Shown here: positions 33,701 to 46,110 of the stretch, piece by piece
Numbering within the stretch: position 1 is the stretch's first letter
How the letters are laid out: the number at the start of each line of letters is the position of its first letter
Notes under the pieces: generated by a model
Seen by the model: the letters and a program-made list of their open reading frames with translations, nothing else
What the model was told of the DNA's origin: nothing
The model's database searches: none
Translations under genes and position numbers: made by a program
Assembly: GCA_008802785.1 (NCBI GenBank)
Contig: VUYT01000048.1
Span: 21,940-85,939 of the forward strand
DNA: 64,000 nt
From: Symmetrospora coprosmae
Lineage: Eukaryota > Basidiomycota > Cystobasidiomycetes > Symmetrosporaceae
Direction: 5' to 3'

Positions 33701-36632
33701 GCCTTTGCGGCCGACGCGATAAAGCTGGCTGCGCTGCTGCGGATCCAGAGGTTCGGGTGGCAGAGGAGCGGAATGACAATGGCGAGCGTCTCCCATAGTC
33801 TAGCCCGCTGGTACAGGCCCAGCTGCGCCAGCGTGGAGAGCGCGCCGAGCTCGCGCGCAATGACGGACTCCTCATTGTCGGCGAGCGCCTCGGCCATCAG
33901 AGGCAGTATGTATTCGTCGACGCTCTTGGACCCGATGCACGTAGAGATGCCGACAGTGCTCTCGAAAAAAGCGGCGCGCAGGAGCCAGTCCTTGTCGTTG
34001 AGATGGGTCGTCAGCAGCCCAAAAACGTCTGCAGTGCGGGCCCTGCCGAGGAAGATGCAAAGCGGGGTGATGTTGAGCACGAGGGCGCGTCGGACTGCCG
34101 GAGACGGGTCTATCAGGAGCGTGTTGATCTGGTCTTGAATCTGGTTCTGTAGATCCAGCAGGCTTGCATCGTAGCTCATCTGCGCGTAGATGCAGTAGGT
34201 CAGGGAGAGTAGGTGCGACAAACCACAGGACCAAGACGCACCTCGTACGGCGACGCATCGTAGTCGTGACCCCGCCGGCGCGAGAGCTTGAACGTCCCTT
34301 CCGCCTTCATGGCCTGCGTGAGGTCGAGGTAGCGCTGCCCTGCCTCTGCGAGTGCCGCCAGCGATTGTGCATACACACAGCGAACGCCTTCGTCGGTGTC
34401 GTGCACAAAGTGTGTGACGTTGGGCAGAATGTACTCTGGGAAGAGCGTCGCATTCGACGGCGTGATGCTCTCGATGACGGTCAGCGTCTGCGTCAGAGCT
34501 CGCAGCGCACCAGCGCGCACCGAGGCGGTGTCGTTCGTGAGGAGGCCTACTACGAAGGGAAGCATGCGGTCCAGCTTGGTCTCGTCGGTCAAGTGAGGGC
34601 TGAGGGCGAGAAGGAGGTCGAGAGCGCGCGACATCGAAGACGGCCGTGCGCAGTTCCGGATGTTGGAGCAGAGCAGCGAGAGCACAAGCAGTGCGGGGCC
34701 GTCTGCAATTTGTGTAAGCCATCGCCTAGTCTCCCTATGTGAGTCGACAAACAAGACGCGTACCTTCCGAGCTGCCGGGACTGCTAGATGCGTTGACACC
34801 CGCAGTCGCCACGTTCAGGTGCAGAGGGTACAGCGCATCGTTGATGGGCAGTCTCTCCGCCGTGATGGCAGCGTGGTGCAGCTGCGCATCATCCGCAAAG
34901 GGGCTCTCCTCTAGGCCGGCTGCTCCTGTTTTCAACCCTGCTGGCGGAGCAGCTACCGCAAAGTGCTTTTCCATCTGCTCGAATTCGCTCCATACCCGGC
35001 CGATGATTTCGTCAGCATTGCTGGGTAGTGGCGATGCAGCGACGCCATCGTCGTGTGCTTGCGCCTGCTGCTGCTGCTGGCCGGGCACGGGCGTCATCGC
35101 CCCGCCGCTGAGGCTGCCGTTTCCATTCGAGCGCGAAAGCGCAGGCTGCGGGCTCGTCACGCTGCCCAGTTCATTGGTCGTCGCGATGAAGTCGTGAAAG
35201 TAGTCGTAGAAGGACGCAGGGAATACTGCAGCGTAGGCGTCGGTCAGGTACTGCTGGCAGGAAAGGCGGTCGGACGCGTGCAGCGACGTCATGCTCTTGA
35301 CGAGGCCCTGCAAAGCGACACAGATAGCGTGAGGCGAGCAATGGCTGACAGATCATGAGGCAACGCACCCGCATGGCGTCGTCCTCGATCTGCGCGAGGT
35401 ATGCGTCCAGCGCGTACTGCCCGGCCTTGTACTTGTAGAGCTGGCTGAGCGTGAAGGGCGGGGCGCCCTCGACGAGAAGCTCGCCGAGAACGCAGCCAAG
35501 GCTGAAGACGTCCATGGCCTCTGTGATGCGGCCCAGGCTGCGGCCGACCTCGAGGCTGGCGACCTTGCGCGCAATCTCCGAGTCGGCGGGGAAGAAGCGC
35601 TCCGGGGCGACGTAGCACGTCCGCCGCCCGCTCGTATCAAAGTAGTAGCTGAACTCGGACGGGTCGTCCTCTGGCAAGTAGACGGGCTTGAAGGCGCTGC
35701 TAAAGTCGCACAGGTACACCCAGTTCCAGCTCGTGACGAGCACGTTCTCAGACTTGATGTCGCCGTGGCTCAGCTTGCGCGCGTGCAGGTCCCGGACGGC
35801 CGTGAGGAGCTGAAACGCGATCCACTTTTTCTCGAGCGGTCCGAGGAACGGCCGGGTGCTGGCAGTGTTGCTTGACCGTCAGTCGGTGCGCAGTACCTCC
35901 AAAGCGATGGGGAACGGCCCGCGCACCTGATGCGGTCATAGAGGCTGCTCGCGACCCATTGGCGTATGAGGTATCCAGCTCGCTCCGTTGCGAGTGCCTG
36001 TGCGTAGGGAAGCAGATTTGGACAGTCCATCATGGCGGCGCCTTCGTCTGTGTGCAGCGGACGAGACCATGAGGCACGGCACGTATCGCTTGAGACTGCC
36101 GGACACGTCAGGCCTCACTGGCTATGCGCTTCGAGAGCGGGCGCAGGTCCATGTGTGGATCCGGCTTGACAAAGACCTTGACGACCAGGATCCTATCGGA
36201 CGACGACGAGGACGAGTTATCTGCCCCGTCTCCTGGGGTGCTGCTGCTGCTCCGTCCATGGTGCTGATGCTGATGCTGATGCTGATGCTGATGGCCACGG
36301 GAGGAGCCGAAGCGGGCCTTTATGCTCCTGAGGAACCGGCTGGACCCGAGGCTGTCGCACCGAGATGTGCATCGTCATCATCATCATCATCATCAGCAGC
36401 AGCACGCCCGTGCATATTCATACATCCCATGCCCGCACCTCCTCTCGTAGCGGACGTCGCTGCCGAGCTCGCCCAGGTACGAGTTGCCGAGGATGACGGC
36501 GGCCAACGAGGTGGAAGACGAGGCGGCGGCTGCCAGGGACGACGAGGACGACGGCTGCTGCTGCTGTGCGTGGGCGTGTGCGTGTGCATACTGGTTGCCG
36601 CTGGCGCTGCTGCTGCTCTGCGACGCGCCCAT
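30766..36632 (-). CDS. VPS15: VPS15 PI3-kinase regulatory kinase
   Basis: Nine exons: 36439..36632, 36119..36351, 35927..36047, 35369..35858, 34764..35307, 34242..34702, 33260..34179, 32503..33197 and 30766..32447; all phases close to 1779 aa. Vps15 anchors Vps34 to endosomes and autophagic membranes. MGASQS fits N-myristoylation. The kinase domain has SLGSSRFLRSIKARFG, YLIRQWVASSLYDRISTRPF, HGDIKSENVLVTSWNW (near residue 215) and TCYVAPERF; the activation segment reads DFSSAFKP rather than DFG. HEAT-like helices fill the middle, and a C-terminal WD40 propeller includes FFATGSADGTVRVWD and ends SADRSGVIKVWE. Odd points are a His-Gln repeat plus Ser tract in the kinase N-lobe and a disordered Ser-rich segment before the propeller. 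Confidence 0.96.
36264..36293. repeat. hexanucleotide tract encoding His-Gln repeat in VPS15
   Basis: Five CTGATG units on the plus strand read as alternating His-Gln on the coding strand, inside the VPS15 kinase N-lobe. A separate CAT-type trinucleotide tract lies in the intron just upstream (about 36370-36400). Confidence 0.9.
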
Positions 36633-36780
36633 CGTGTCTGTCTACATCTTTCTCTCGGTTGGCGAGACGGAGAACCCGGCTGGAGATGGCACATATGGAT
36701 AGCATTGCTCAGGGCCGGGGCCGGGGTCGCATGACATCCTTCTCTCGTAGTTACACAGTCCAGTCCGGGCCTAATCTCTC

Positions 36781-37522
36781 CTAGTGCCCTCCCTCTGCCT
36801 CAGCCGTGGCGAGGTGGCCCTCCTTCGAGCTGCGCGATGGGGTGCACATCTCCCTGCTGTCAGCGGAGACCCGTAGCGCACATGGGCCGAGAGCACACGC
36901 AACGCACTTGAGCCATTCGTTCTTCTTGACTGCCCACGAGATGCCTCCGTAGGCTGCATCACGCGATGGAAGAGAGAAAGAGAGGGAGTGGGATTGGGTG
37001 TCAGCGCGCACAGACGGAGGTCAGACCGACAAAGGCCCAGATCCAACGCAGCGATCCACGAAGAAAGCACAACGCACCGACTGCCATGGGAACGAGGAAG
37101 TAAGGGACCTGTGCGACGATGCGGGAGAAGCCCTGGAAGACCGAGTGCTTGAAGGCGCCCTGCATCGGATTCTGGCGGAACGACGAGAGGGCTGTGTGAT
37201 ACATGTAGTTAGCGCAGGTGCGATGCGATGCGATAACATAGGGCCACACACAGTACTGGGTGATGCCCTTCTGCTTTGGCCCGCCTGCGAAGGACGAGGC
37301 GAGTCAGTCCATCCACCCACGCCCAATCTTGTCGCAGTGATATCGCACCCACCCATGTTGCCCCACCAGCCCATGTACTTTGTGCCCTCGGGCCTGTGTA
37401 GATGGACGTCCTCACTCTCGTTTCAGTGCTCCGCCTCATTTGCCGTTGCTGTCGTCGCCGTCGCCGTCGTCGTCGTCGTCTCCCACTCACATTGACGACT
37501 GTGCCACTGTGGATGCTCGCAT
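36781..37522 (-). CDS. QCR8: cytochrome bc1 complex subunit 8
   Basis: Six exons, 37491..37522, 37353..37393, 37252..37284, 37078..37191, 36908..36953 and 36781..36853, encode only 112 aa; three internal exons are 33-46 nt. Qcr8 is a small single-span subunit of respiratory complex III in the mitochondrial inner membrane. Diagnostic segments are MPEGTKYMGWWGNMGGGPKQ, ITQYSLSSFRQNPMQGAFKH and a membrane span around AQVPYFLVPMAVAYG ending WAVKKNEWLK, with a tail including SKEGHLATAE. The pattern matches Qcr8 along its whole length. It is divergent from ureF with a 183-bp gap. Confidence 0.93.
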
Positions 37523-37705
37523 TTTGGGCCTAGAGGGGTGCTGGATCCTGTATCAAGTCTGAGCATGTGCAATGCAGTCAGCACAGTGCACCGCTGATAT
37601 CGGTTTCTGCTATGCTCGAGCTCACAGGATGGGGTTGGCGTTGAGACTGCGACGGTGGAAGGGGAAGGAGGGCAAGCAAGCTTCTCCCTTGGACCCATCA
37701 ACCCG

Positions 37706-38875
37706 ATGGACATGCAGGATGGTGGTCGCAGCAATAGCGACGACAAGGACGACGGCGACGATGGCGATGAGCTAGAGACATATCTGCTGCTCGTGTGCGC
37801 GCATCCATCCATTCCACCCATCCGGCCCACCTACTTTGCCACTGACGACCCTATCTATCCATCTATTCATTCATCCATCCATCCATGCCCTGATCAAGCC
37901 TCTCGGACTCTGCTCTTCCCACAGGGGGGTTTGTCGCTTCCTCCGGCCTCGAGAGCTTTGTCGCACACGGCTTCCTCTCCTCCTCTACATCCTCCCCATT
38001 CCACCTCGTCTCGTTCCTCCGAGCGTCTCTCGTCTCGTACGCCCACCTCAACCTCGTCTTCTTCCGCCGCGCACATGCAGCAGTGTGGTCTCTCTGTGAC
38101 AGTGACTATGCAGTTGCCGGTGTACTCGAACCCGCAGCCACAGAGGCAGAGGCAGAGGCAGAGGCAGAGGCAGAGGGGGAGGGGGAGAGCAGCACAGCGG
38201 ACCAGCACGCCCTCGCGCAAATCATCGAGACCGACAACGAGCTCGAGCGCATGCTCCTCAATCACGTCTCGCGGCGAGCAAGCAAGGCCCAAGGCATTGC
38301 CCTTCTCACGCTGTACTCGCGCGCATTTGCAGAAACGCTGCCACCAGCTTCAAGCACGGCATCGCTGAAAAGCGGCGGCCAGCACACCGCCAAACAGCGC
38401 AGAAGAGGAGCGCGGATGACCCGCCTCATGGACTCCCTCAAGACGGCGACCCGGTCCAAGCGCTCGAGCATGCAGGGGCATCTACCAATCTGCTTTGCCG
38501 TGCTTTGCGCCGCGCTCGGACTCTCCCTTGGTGCGCGGGTTCCCCGGACTCGCATTTTCAGCGTGTCGACTGACGCGAGGAGACGCAGCCCGCTCGATGC
38601 ACCTGCACCTCTTCCTCCAGGCCAGAGCCACCCTCTCATCTGCCGTGCGGTTGAACCTCGTCGGCCCGTACGCAGCGCAGCGCTTGCTCCTGTCGGACGT
38701 CCGACCAATTGTGGCCGAAGCGATTGCAAATTGGCAGCGGCGCCTTCTGAGCACCGGAGACGCGTCAGACCATGACGACCAAGACGACGACAGCGGGCCT
38801 GCCACCACGTGGCCCTTAGGCGAGATCCTCGCGGCCCGGCACGATCAGCTGCATTCTCGCATCTTCAATTCGTGA
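37706..38875 (+). CDS. urease accessory protein UreF
   Basis: Three exons, 37706..37794, 37899..38530 and 38580..38875, give 338 aa. UreF works with UreD and UreG to insert nickel into urease. Conserved segments after splicing are ETYLLLVLSDSALPTGGFVA, SSGLESFVAHGFL, SLVSYAHLNLVFFRRAHA, VSRRASKAQGIALLTLYSRA, LPICFAVLCAALGLSLGDAA and SSAVRLNLVGPYAAQRLL. The donor of intron 1 is the second GT of GTGTGC, which is the one giving LLLVLSDS. A Glu-Ala/Glu-Gly tract sits in an insertion before DNELERML. The ATG at 37706 is the first in the frame; an upstream coding exon cannot be excluded. Confidence 0.92.
38141..38182. repeat. AGAGGC hexanucleotide tract in ureF
   Basis: Repeated AGAGGC units pass into a G-rich run and encode alternating Glu-Ala then Glu-Gly in UreF. 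It is a simple-sequence expansion inside a species-variable loop. Confidence 0.85.
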
Positions 38876-38970
38876 CTGAGGTAGGTGTGTCTCGTTACTT
38901 GTGTGCGCTCCGTGTAGGCACTGCTGTTGCTGCTGCTGTCGTAGAAATTGCTCTTGCTGCCACATTCCAC

Positions 38971-41317
38971 CTAGATATGCTCCAGATTCTGCCTAAGTGC
39001 GACGAGAATGGTCGCTGCGCTCTTCTGCAGGCTCCATATTCCGACCGCCTTTGCCCTGCGCGCGTTGCTCTCCTGCACGTGGTGCGCGAGGGCGTCGTAC
39101 ACCTGCTGGCTCACGGCGTCGAGCAAGCCGATATCGTACGTGGTCCAGGAGCCATCAAACTCCTCGAGAGCAATGTCGACGTGGCACTTGATGGGGATGA
39201 GGGTGCGGTTGCTGTTGAGGAAGGCGACGATGGGCCGGACGAGCGCGTTGCTCACCCCGCTCAGGTCGGGCGTAAAGAGGGGGATGGCCGCGCGCACGTC
39301 GCGGAAACGCACGTCCAGGTCAATGCTCACGATCCGCTGGAGCGGGTCCGCCGCCTCGCCCGGCTGCAGGCCCAGGATGCGCCGGAGAGAGACGCTGGGC
39401 GCCTCGAGCGGCTTGCCGCCCGCGAGCACGGGGCGGCCAGGGATCCGCTCAGCTTCGGCAGATGACGGACTCCGGAGGAGCGCCTCGTCCAGGTTGTTGA
39501 CAATGTCCCCGATGATGCTGTTCAGATCGACGTCATCCCCCGGCTCGCGTGGGAAACGAATGTCGGCAACGAGGTCAGCTTTGCCTGCGATAATCCACGA
39601 GAGCGGGCCCGTGTCCTTTGACGTCTGAAGGTGGTCGACGGGGACGCCGTCCACGCGGAACCGGGACTGCAGAGAGAAGCTCCATCAGCACTATCCGCCT
39701 ATACTCTGAATCCTCGAGCCCGCACGCACCATCCGCTTCCACGTGTTGTCCTTCATGTCATCCTGGCTCGTCCGCCCAATCGTCTGCGGGCGGTGCAGCG
39801 AAAACAGGCAGTTGTCGACCTGGCCAGTGATACTCTCTGCACTGAGCATGTCAAAGAAGAACCACTGCTTGCGCAGGCTCTTGAGCGTCGCGGAAAAGAC
39901 CGAGAACGTGTATGGGCGGAAATTGTCGGGCTGGTAGATGGTCACGAGGAAATCCTCAACATCGAGCGACTCGAGGTGGAAGTCACCCGGCTGAGGCTTG
40001 TGTCGGAACCGCTTGTGGTCGGCGTTTGCGTCAGCGGGGCGGTGCTGAATGTGGCTGCGGTCGATGACACCCCGCACGCCCTGCACCGATGCGGCTTTCA
40101 CGAGCCCTTTCCCGTCCAACCACCGCGGCAGGCTGAGCGACACTTCGACGGAGTCAATCGCGAGGTGATAGTGCGTGTACTGTGGAGCGCCGTCGTCGTG
40201 CTCTGCGCGAATCACAGCGCCGTCCTTCTGGGCCTGTGCAGCCGTCCGCCGCGCCTCGCTCTGCAGGCTGTCTCTTGACCGCAGGTCCGCTAGCGCCTGT
40301 CCCGTCTCCCTCCTGACGCGCCTCCTGATGCGATTGTCTCGCTTGCGCTGCGTCTCGTCCTCCTCGTGGTCCAGATTTTCCTGCAGCGCCTGCTCATCCG
40401 ATATCCCGCGCGAGACGTATACATTCTTGAAGGTGAGCTTGGAGTCCTTGAGCGAGAATTTTGGGACAATCGCCGACTCAAAGACGATCGTCAGGCCAGA
40501 GGTCGAGGTGAGGTACGAGCCGAGCGACGCAGCCATCCATTCCTGCATCTGCAGCGAGTTGAGGAGGAGGAATACCGCAGAGACAAAGCTCGTTCTGTAT
40601 AGGAGGTTGCTCAGCGTGGATCGCAAGCGCAGGGCTGGAGATGGACCCACGTTCCAACGGCAATCCAAAGGCCGACACCTCCGAGAACCCAGCTTGCGAA
40701 AGCGCTCCAGTCGTCTGCGCGGAATCTCCGGAACCCGCGAATGGTGAACCACTTGAATCGGATCCGCAAGCGCTCAAAGAAGGAGGAGGTGCCCGATAGC
40801 AGTCTGAAGAATCGCATCAGTGCAACGCTCCAGTCTAGCGAGCGTCTGGTCAGACCCACTCTTCTTTTGTCGGACGCCTGAAGCCGGACGAGGGGAGGCT
40901 CAAGGCCAGGCGTCTCAGGGACCGCGGGAAGGACGAGACGTGCGCATGCATCGCGGCGCTGTCTTTCTCCTTTGCGACGACGGTGCTGGTTGCTTGCGAT
41001 GCTTCTGCAGCGCCATGTCCATCTTTTCCGGGTGGCCGATCGTCAGGATCTATCCGCGCTTTTGAGGCGCCTGAGACCGACGATTCTCTGGCGGGCGTCG
41101 TTGAGTACCGTCGTGCAAAGTATAGTGTGAAAGTCGGCCTTTCGATAGCCCACGTCAATGGCAGGCGAGCCTGATGCCGTGGGACCTGGTGGAGCGGACG
41201 TCGCCAGTCCTGCTGCCGAAAGAAGCGCGACAGGGCAGCATACGAGTGCGCGACTGCGGGATCCCTCCTCGTTGAGAGCAACACTTCCGATGCAGCTCGC
41301 GATGTTGATCGTAGCAT
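38971..41317 (-). CDS. MDM31: mitochondrial inner-membrane protein of the Mdm31/Mdm32 family
   Basis: Four exons, 40860..41317, 40651..40803, 39730..40594 and 38971..39666, give 723 aa. Mdm31-type proteins span the inner membrane and are needed for mitochondrial shape, nucleoid positioning and lipid homeostasis. A presequence-like N-terminus (MLRSTSRAASEVLLSTRRD) leads to FKWFTIRGFRRFRADDWSAF, then two spans across WVLGGVGLWIAVGTTSFVS and AVFLLLNSL. Family segments in the intermembrane region include IVFESAIVPKFSLKDSKLTF, FKNVYVSR, LESLDVEDFLVTIYQPD, SRFRVDGVPVDHL and LSWIIAGKADLVADIRFP. Each intron closes in phase. The final IPLFTPDLSG and VRPIVAFLNSNRTLIPIKC match the conserved C-terminal region. 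Confidence 0.92.
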
Positions 41318-41436
41318 TTTGTGGAGTGGTTGAAAGGAAGAGCAGACGCCTCTGTAGATCTTTGCGGAACAAGGCCGACGGAGCGCCCCTCTCCATCCTT
41401 CCATCCACACCCTTACAACAGCGAAGCACGAATGGA

Positions 41437-44400
41437 CTACTTGCAATGCCATGCAGTACGATCGCCATCTAGATATGAGTGACATCTTCGAGAATCAACA
41501 AAGTAAACGACCCCACCACCCTGAGCGGCCAGAATCATGCGGACCCTCTGCAGCTTCTCCTCGTCGCTGAGCCCTTCCATATCGCCAAAGGCCGGATTGT
41601 TCAGCAGGACTGCAAAAATCTCCACCTCTGGCTCTTCTGCTGCTGGATGCTGATGCTGCGGCATGCTCATTGCCGGCGTTGCAACCGGCTGTCTCATGGG
41701 CTCAGGCGCAGGCGCACTGAATGTCTCGATCTGCTGCTCCTGCTTTTCGTCTACTGCGGCAGCGACCTGCTCCTCCCCCGCTCCGCCGTCAATCATTCTC
41801 TTGATCGATTGCGGCAAGCACAGGCCAAAGCAGAATATATTCTTGATGAGGCCGAACTGTCCGTCGTCAGCTTCCTCCCAGTTCCTGTCAAGGTTGCGGA
41901 GGGGCTGTGCCGGGGATCATCAGCATCGCCCTCGACACCAGGTGCTTCCAAACTCACCACAAGCTGCTTCTCAAAGTTCTGTCGTGTGACCTTGCTCTTC
42001 CAGAGGCGAATGGCAGCCAGCAAATGATCGAGCCATTCTACAAGCTGCTCCCGCGCATCTTCGTAGTACTCGATTTTGTCCTGCGGGAACAGCTGCAGCT
42101 CGCTGGCACTTGGAACAGCATGGAGCCACTCAAAAATCTTGCGGATCAGCCAGGTGATGAGAGCAATCTCGTTGAAGAGGTGGGTGAAGTAGAGCTTCTG
42201 GTAAGACAGGCCCCAGTAGGCGTGCACGAATCCATCCCGCACTTTCTTGTCGACAGCATCGAGGTCACCACCGACGCTAAAGATCTCGTCGGAAGAGTGG
42301 ATGATGCCATTGTATTGTGCCATGGCTTCCGTGGTGTATGCAATGGCCTGCTTGATCTGTTCCGTGACTGCACGGCGGGCAAACTGGATCGTGTTCTCCT
42401 CCGGATCATCCTGGCTGCCAAGAATGACATGAAAAGCAGGGACCTTGCGCTTGCACGAGCCGTCGTAGAGCGAGTTGCGGATTTTCTGAGTGAGTGCCTC
42501 GCAGCCTTCTGCCAGGGGTAGCCAGAAGCGTGCTCGACGCTTGTTGATGTCCTCCAGGTCTGCGTGATAGTCGTAGATGAGGTCGCGCACACGCGAGTAC
42601 ACCGACGACCCCTTGAGCTCGTTGAAGTACTTGACGAGCCAGAGCCCAGGCAGCCTGTCGTACTCTCTGTCGATCTCTGGTATCGGCGGCAGTTCGAGCA
42701 CGTTGTCACGTTGTCGGCGCGCAGCTGGTTGCGCGTGAGCAAGCATGCCGTCGTCGCTGCCGTCGTCGACAGTAGTCTGCATGCCATTCTGACGTGCCGC
42801 TCTGCCAGGCGTAAAGTCAAAGTCCATCTGGGGGGCACAATCGACTGACCCGGCCAGACCGTGCGCAGGCTCGTCAAATCGGGAAAAGTCGAAAGGGAGA
42901 GGCGGCGCCGAGGTGTCCAATTCCACGTTCTCTGGACGATCTTTGTGCCGGCTCCGCCTCTTCCTTCGGGCGTCACCCAACTGAGCAGGATCCGGACTGG
43001 GCTCTCTCGATCGAGCGAGACTGGCATCACTCGGTGTGCGGCTCTTTGCAGCAGCAGTCGATTCAGCCGCTGTGCTGTCTGTACCGTCGAGAGAGTCATT
43101 GTGCGGTGGCGGAATGTGCGAGCCTCCTACTTCTGCTGGGATTATATCCCCGAAAGCTACCGACTTGGGCAGTGTCCCGCCGGGCGACGGCTGCGTTGGA
43201 TCGGAAGAGATGAAAGGTGAAGGCTGTCCTGGCTTCTTGAGTGCCGACACCAGTTTCCGCTTCTCTCGCCTTTTCCTCCTCTTCTCCCGTTTCTCCTCGT
43301 CTTTGGTCACTCCCGCTGTGGTCGACGCTGTTAACTCTGTCGCGTGAGATACGCCCGACGGGAAGGTGAGCAGCTTTTGTGGCTCCTGCGATGCTCCTTC
43401 TCCCTCCGAAGTGCTCTCTTCTGGTGTCGCCCACGGTGTGGGTACTTTTCTCGTCTTGCGCGGTGTTGGTGCGGCACTGTGAGGAGGGTGCTCGTCCTGC
43501 ATGGCGTCCCTGATGACAATGCCTGGAGCTCTCGATCTTCGCATGCTCTCCAGCGAGGCATCGTCGGTGTACTCGATGCCCAGGGCGGGGTTCCTGGCAC
43601 GATGGCGCCCAATGGCACGCTCAATCTCCTCCGGATGGGGCATGCCAGAGCGATTCCCTGCTGATCCTCCGAGCCATTCCGTTCCTCCATTGTCACTGCG
43701 TGCTCCTTCTGAACTAGCAGCCGAAACCTTGCCTCGCTGCTTCTCCGACAGCATGCCGGCCAGCTCCTTCTCTGCGGCGATGTGGTCTTTCGTATCGCGG
43801 GAGATTGGCGCATCTACATGTCTATGCAGCGTTTGTGACTGTTGTGGCGGCCCAGTGCGGCCAACGTGTGAGTCACGCCCGTTACCAGTGGAAGCTCTTG
43901 GCGAGATTGCCTCCGCTCGCATCGGCACAAGCACTGGCTCGAATGGCAGACGGTCATGCTGGCGCTCATAGTCTCTGCCATACTTTGTCTTGATTGTTCT
44001 GACAGGCTCGGACTGACGGGGTGACGCTGCAGCTGACGACACATGCCGCGACGAGCGTTCAGTTTGCGCCTGTCCCTGCGCCTCATCCGAAACAGTCTCG
44101 GAAGAAGAACCCTCGAACCACGATGGACCAGATGCGGTAGGGCTCTCACTGGACGTGTAGCCCTTGAGCGCGTGGCCAAAGGGTGCCTGCACTGACGCAG
44201 TGAGGCGCGGCAGCGACGCAAGCGATGCGAGCGATGGCTTGGCGGAGTGAGGAGGCGAGCGGTACCGACTGGTGGAGTCCGTATGAGGCGATGCGGCGGA
44301 CTGCCTGGTATATCTGCTCGGGCGCGTCGCAGAGAGCTGCGCGGGTACTTCCATGGCAGCGGCTACTGGCGAACGGAACGGGTTGGTAGGCGCAGACCCA

Positions 44401-45459
44401 GCATGCGTGGACGCGCGGTCGGAAGCTGTGACTCTACGGTGCAGCTCAGTACGACCCAGTGCTCCAAAGGTGTCCCGCTGTGGCAGAGGCGGGCGCCGAG
44501 GCGGATTGGTAGGCATAGCAGGAGGCGGAGGCTCCCGCCCAGCAGCAGCGGATAGCTCTCCGACACTGCTCGCATCCTGCACGTATGCCTGCCGAGGCGG
44601 TCGAGGAATCGCAGCCGCGGTCGGGACTGTGCTCGGCGAGTGCCTAACGGGGTGGGTGTGAACCGCTTCGACTTCTGGCTGCTCCGAAGCAGTCGGTGAC
44701 CGGCCGATTCCTCCTCCCGCCTCCATGCCCTTGAACCAACTGTCTAGCTTGGTTGAGACGCCTGTTGGCAGTAGAGCTGGTCGAGAGTGGCCTGTCTGGT
44801 GGCGCAGCGTGGCAACAGCCTCCTGTGAGACATGTTGCTGAGTCTGCCTGCCGGATCGCCCTTTAGTCGATGGTGGAGACGCTGTAGGCTGACGAGGGTA
44901 GGTCGGATGCACTAAAGAGGTTCGCTGCTGCTGTCGTTCGGTAGTTGCTGCGTCTGACCGGGCATTCCGCGAGTGGCGGTTAGAGGACGGTGGGCGAGCG
45001 TCTGCACATGCTTGCACAGCGTCAGCATCGTCTAGATAAACTGATGTACCACTCACTAATATGTGGCTGCTGCCGCAAACGGGCTGCCGGCGTGTCCACT
45101 GTCGACGTCCGCTGCGACGACGCCAACTGCCGCTGCTCACGCGGGATGAACCGCTCCGGTATCGTCAGCAGCTGCGGTGGTTTGGCCACGCTCGCAGCTA
45201 CGCCGCTGGTCGAGCTGCCGAGCAAGGACTTGCGACTGAAGAAGCGCGATGATGCGACACCGTGGCCATGCCCGCTGCGGATCTCCTGACCAGGCAAAAC
45301 AGGAACAGAGTCGATGCTCCGGTGATTGTGCGTATCGTAGTTGTACGCCGCTTGCCAGTCAACGCCAGTATTGGACTGCAGGGACGTCATGCCCGTGCGC
45401 GGGTCTGGCGCTGACCTGACCCGGGCGGATGTAGAATGACTGTCGGTGGCGTCCTTCAC
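41437..45459 (-). CDS. large fungal protein with an unrecognised conserved C-terminal helical domain
   Basis: Supported exons are 45057..45459, 41958..45001 and 41437..41904, together about 1300 residues. The N-terminal ~900 residues are Ser/Pro/Arg-rich and disordered. A folded helical region of about 270 residues follows: REYDRLPGLWLVKYFNELKG, DLIYDYHADLEDINKRRARF, AVTEQIKQAIAYTTEAMAQY, FNEIALITWLIRKIFEWLHA and QLVEWLDHLLAAIRLWKSKV. A small conserved tail (GQFGLIKNIFCFGLCLPQS, EIFAVLLNNPAFGDM) closes it. I do not recognise it. The first exon has no ATG at its left boundary, so a further upstream exon is needed; an ATG at 45708 with a donor near 45650 is one phase-consistent option. Confidence 0.75.
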
Positions 45460-46110
45460 GTCTGCAGGGCCAACGACATGGGGAGACGCGCTTTCGCGCG
45501 TGCGGTGTGTGGTGGTGTGGACCGTAGCACAGGTCTGGTGACTATACAGAGGTATTGCTTGTGCGCGTGCTGCCGTTCTGGTCCGCGCTTGTTGACGGAG
45601 GATAGCGCGCCGGATGCTGCCAAGTCGTTACGAGCCTGCACCACCAAGGTTTTCTTGCTTGACAGCCAACTCAGCACCGCCTCTACGCCTCAGATGACTC
45701 CCTTTCATCGGACTAGCGAGAGGTCGATGACGATAGGTCGATGCTCGCCGTAAGTCAAGGTCCGGTCGACAGCCGAGAGCTGCGGGCGAAGCTGTCAGAG
45801 GAGACCGTCAGCTCGTCAGTGACGGGAGCCTCTACTAGAGAAGTAGTATCGCAAAGCGTGTTTGTGGCTGTGTGCTGGATCACTCGCTGCTCTGCAAGTA
45901 CATGCGTCCGCCCAGTCCTTTCATCCTGCGTCTGACGCTCACGGACGGAACTGTCTCTTCCGGTGCTGGTGAAGCCATCTCAACCACCGGGCCTGTCCTG
46001 GACAGACACTTCTGCCAGACGGTGTTTGACACTGCTTCAGCGGCAGGTCAACCGGAGCACGGCATAATGTCCGCTCGACGCTCTTCCTTTTTGCTGCACT
46101 GCCACACGAT
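45460..46110. other. intergenic region, probably holding the missing first exon of the gene to the left
   Basis: 650 bp between two minus-strand genes. No independent gene is supported. The first exon of the left gene should lie here because its known 5' exon begins at a splice acceptor (CTGCAG) rather than a start codon. Confidence 0.45.

Noticed and set aside
37862-37893. ATCC/CATT repeats as a possible CRISPR or satellite
   Set aside because: Short 4-bp simple repeats inside the first ureF intron, no spacers.
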